A stretch of DNA of 64,000 nt from Tomocerus qinae (Eukaryota > Arthropoda > Collembola > Entomobryomorpha > Tomoceridae). The stretch covers positions 52,516,909 through 52,580,908 of the forward strand of contig CM034547.1 in the NCBI GenBank assembly GCA_020055645.1, read 5' to 3'. Position numbers and translations under genes: made by a program. Below the pieces are notes generated by a model. The model was not told where the DNA came from, searched no databases, and worked only from the letters and a program-made list of their open reading frames with translations. Positions within the stretch are counted from its first letter, which is position 1; each line of letters opens with the position of its first letter. Below are positions 62,415 to 64,000 of the stretch, in pieces.

Positions 62415-64000
62415 GCAGATTGACCGTATACGCTACAGGTTACCTTTGACCCTCCCAAAGCCATTAAAAGTACAATTTCAAAAATCTTCTTTTGATTTAG
62501 ATATCATTAATTGACACGTTTCACATTCTCGATATACGTAAATTTCTCCTAGGTTAAAGTTATACCATCTTATATATTAGTAGTTTTCTGGATCAGAAAT
62601 ACGGCTGTGTAAAACGAGATGATTTGTAGTTTTTGACATGTTCATGTGGAATTGTGTGCAATAAAACGCGGGCCTACTTTTGTACAAAGGTACTTGGCTG
62701 CGTAACTGTGACAGACAATTCTTATAAAGGAAAGTTATTCACGGATGCACGCGGATGGCTCGACAATCTTCACACTGACAAAGTTTATAAATTATACCAA
62801 GCAGTGACATAAGAACAGAGGGAAGGTTCATATCTTCGACTACCTACATTCTTATCTGTCGGTTTCTATGTTCTTTTTGTCAATCCTGCACAGCCTGGCA
62901 TCAAACACAATCCTATCTTGGAATTTTCCTCATTGAATTCGAATTGGTTTTCTTTTCTTCAATATATAATTGAATTGGGTTGAGTTTACAAAAGAAAATA
63001 TTAAAAGGCATCCGTAAAAATGCTCTTTTCTATTAGCTTTTGGCGTATCACAGTCTGAAAATATTTTGTGTAACAACAGGTGCCAACCCAATTTCCATTA
63101 TTTTAAATGGATCTGAATATTATGATGTATATAGGTAAGTGAAAAATGCACGCTTCGACGGAGATGGATAAGTACACTACTCCACATGGATTGAAAAAAG
63201 CTTTTAAGCATCTGAATTTTTCAATTCTTTCAAATATTATTCTAGGATTTATGAAATGAAAGCTATTATTAGAAACGAATAGTGATTCCAATTCATTATT
63301 CATACAAAAAGTCGTGCAACTGCCAATGTAACAATGTAAAGTACCTTTAGGCGGGTTTAGCAGAAGCTCTACCATACCAAGTATTAGCAAAAAGAGAAGT
63401 CAAAATGTATTATACCTACCCACGCATCGACATCGACCATATTGTGAAGATTACTTATAAATATAGCCATTCGTACTTACAAGATGAATTGAATTCTTAA
63501 TAATATCTTTCTTCTTATCATATAGTCAAATGGATTTTCCAAGCAGAATATTAAATGAATGTTATAAACACACTCTCTCATGATATATTTACACTGTATC
63601 TGTTTTGATACACATAGTGATGTTGCAATTTCAACTGAAGCACATTTTTCTGACGGCCCAATTGATAAAAAATGCATTGTTTTCCACTTGTCAGATATAA
63701 CCTTTGTGATCCATTTAGTTTTTCGCTGCTGATGAGCTCAGCTTCTGTCTGACTGAGATGGATGACTTAGCTTTAAGTTTGATGGTCAGCATAGGCTCTT
63801 GGGTCTATTATTTATTTTCCTTATTGATGTGCATAGCAGAAGTATCTGGAACTACGCCTGATCATTTCAATTACAAAATCGAATTTTTCATGTTCTCGCT
63901 CTTGCAATAGGGGTAGAATTAGGTTCTGGTTTGCCTAGTTGCATTTTATTTACAAAATATTGTTTCTCAAGTTGCGATAAGAATAGAAATACAATAATAA
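62415..64000. other. Non-coding right end
   Basis: AT-rich DNA with open frames below 100 codons and no family resemblance on either strand. No transposon ends, RNA genes or splice-linked coding series are visible. Confidence 0.55.

Noticed and set aside
60704-62464. Three open frames sharing the sequence PFPNQCTGPQKGHHIHTT
   Set aside because: They are translations of the repeated arm segment of the foldback element on either strand, not genes.

Overview
The window is AT-rich eukaryotic DNA with few genes. It has GT-AG spliced genes, no operons, and a Salvador (Sav/SAV1) homologue of the Hippo pathway, so it comes from an animal. Retained DIRS-type retrotransposon coding sequence, short introns and compact exons fit an invertebrate, perhaps an arthropod, but I cannot name a species from the sequence.

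Layout. Positions 1-3485 hold no gene I can support. Positions 3486-7598 are a transposon cluster. It contains a 340 bp palindromic repeat directly abutting a 3.78 kb DIRS-like tyrosine-recombinase retrotransposon on the minus strand. That element has an open Gag, an open RT/RNase H, perfect 51 bp inverted termini, and only a broken stump of its recombinase. Positions 7599-36127 and 37244-48663 form a desert of about 40 kb with no recognisable exons. It is interrupted by a 1.1 kb Mutator-like deletion derivative (36137-37234, exact 9 bp target duplication) and a 144 bp hairpin repeat (46416-46559).

The gene-bearing part is 48.6-55.7 kb, with two plus-strand genes in tandem. The first is a seven-exon Salvador gene (407 aa predicted, two WW domains and a C-terminal SARAH domain). 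The second is a five-exon F-box/leucine-rich-repeat gene (630 aa predicted). The exon phases of both models add up exactly. Salvador is the scaffold that couples Hippo/MST and Warts/LATS kinases. The F-box protein is presumably a substrate receptor of an SCF ubiquitin ligase. Nothing in the sequence links the two functionally.

Positions 60703-62405 are a foldback-type element flanked by an exact 9 bp direct repeat. Its very long inverted arms are built from 38 copies of a 25 bp minisatellite, interleaved with copies of a segment of about 104 bp. The rest of the right end is non-coding as far as I can see.

The most unusual structures are the foldback element with its higher-order repeat layout, the DIRS element that has lost its integrase yet keeps open Gag and RT frames, the mirrored 37 bp flanks beside it, and the Mutator-like derivative with a dozen subterminal GGCAGT-type motifs.
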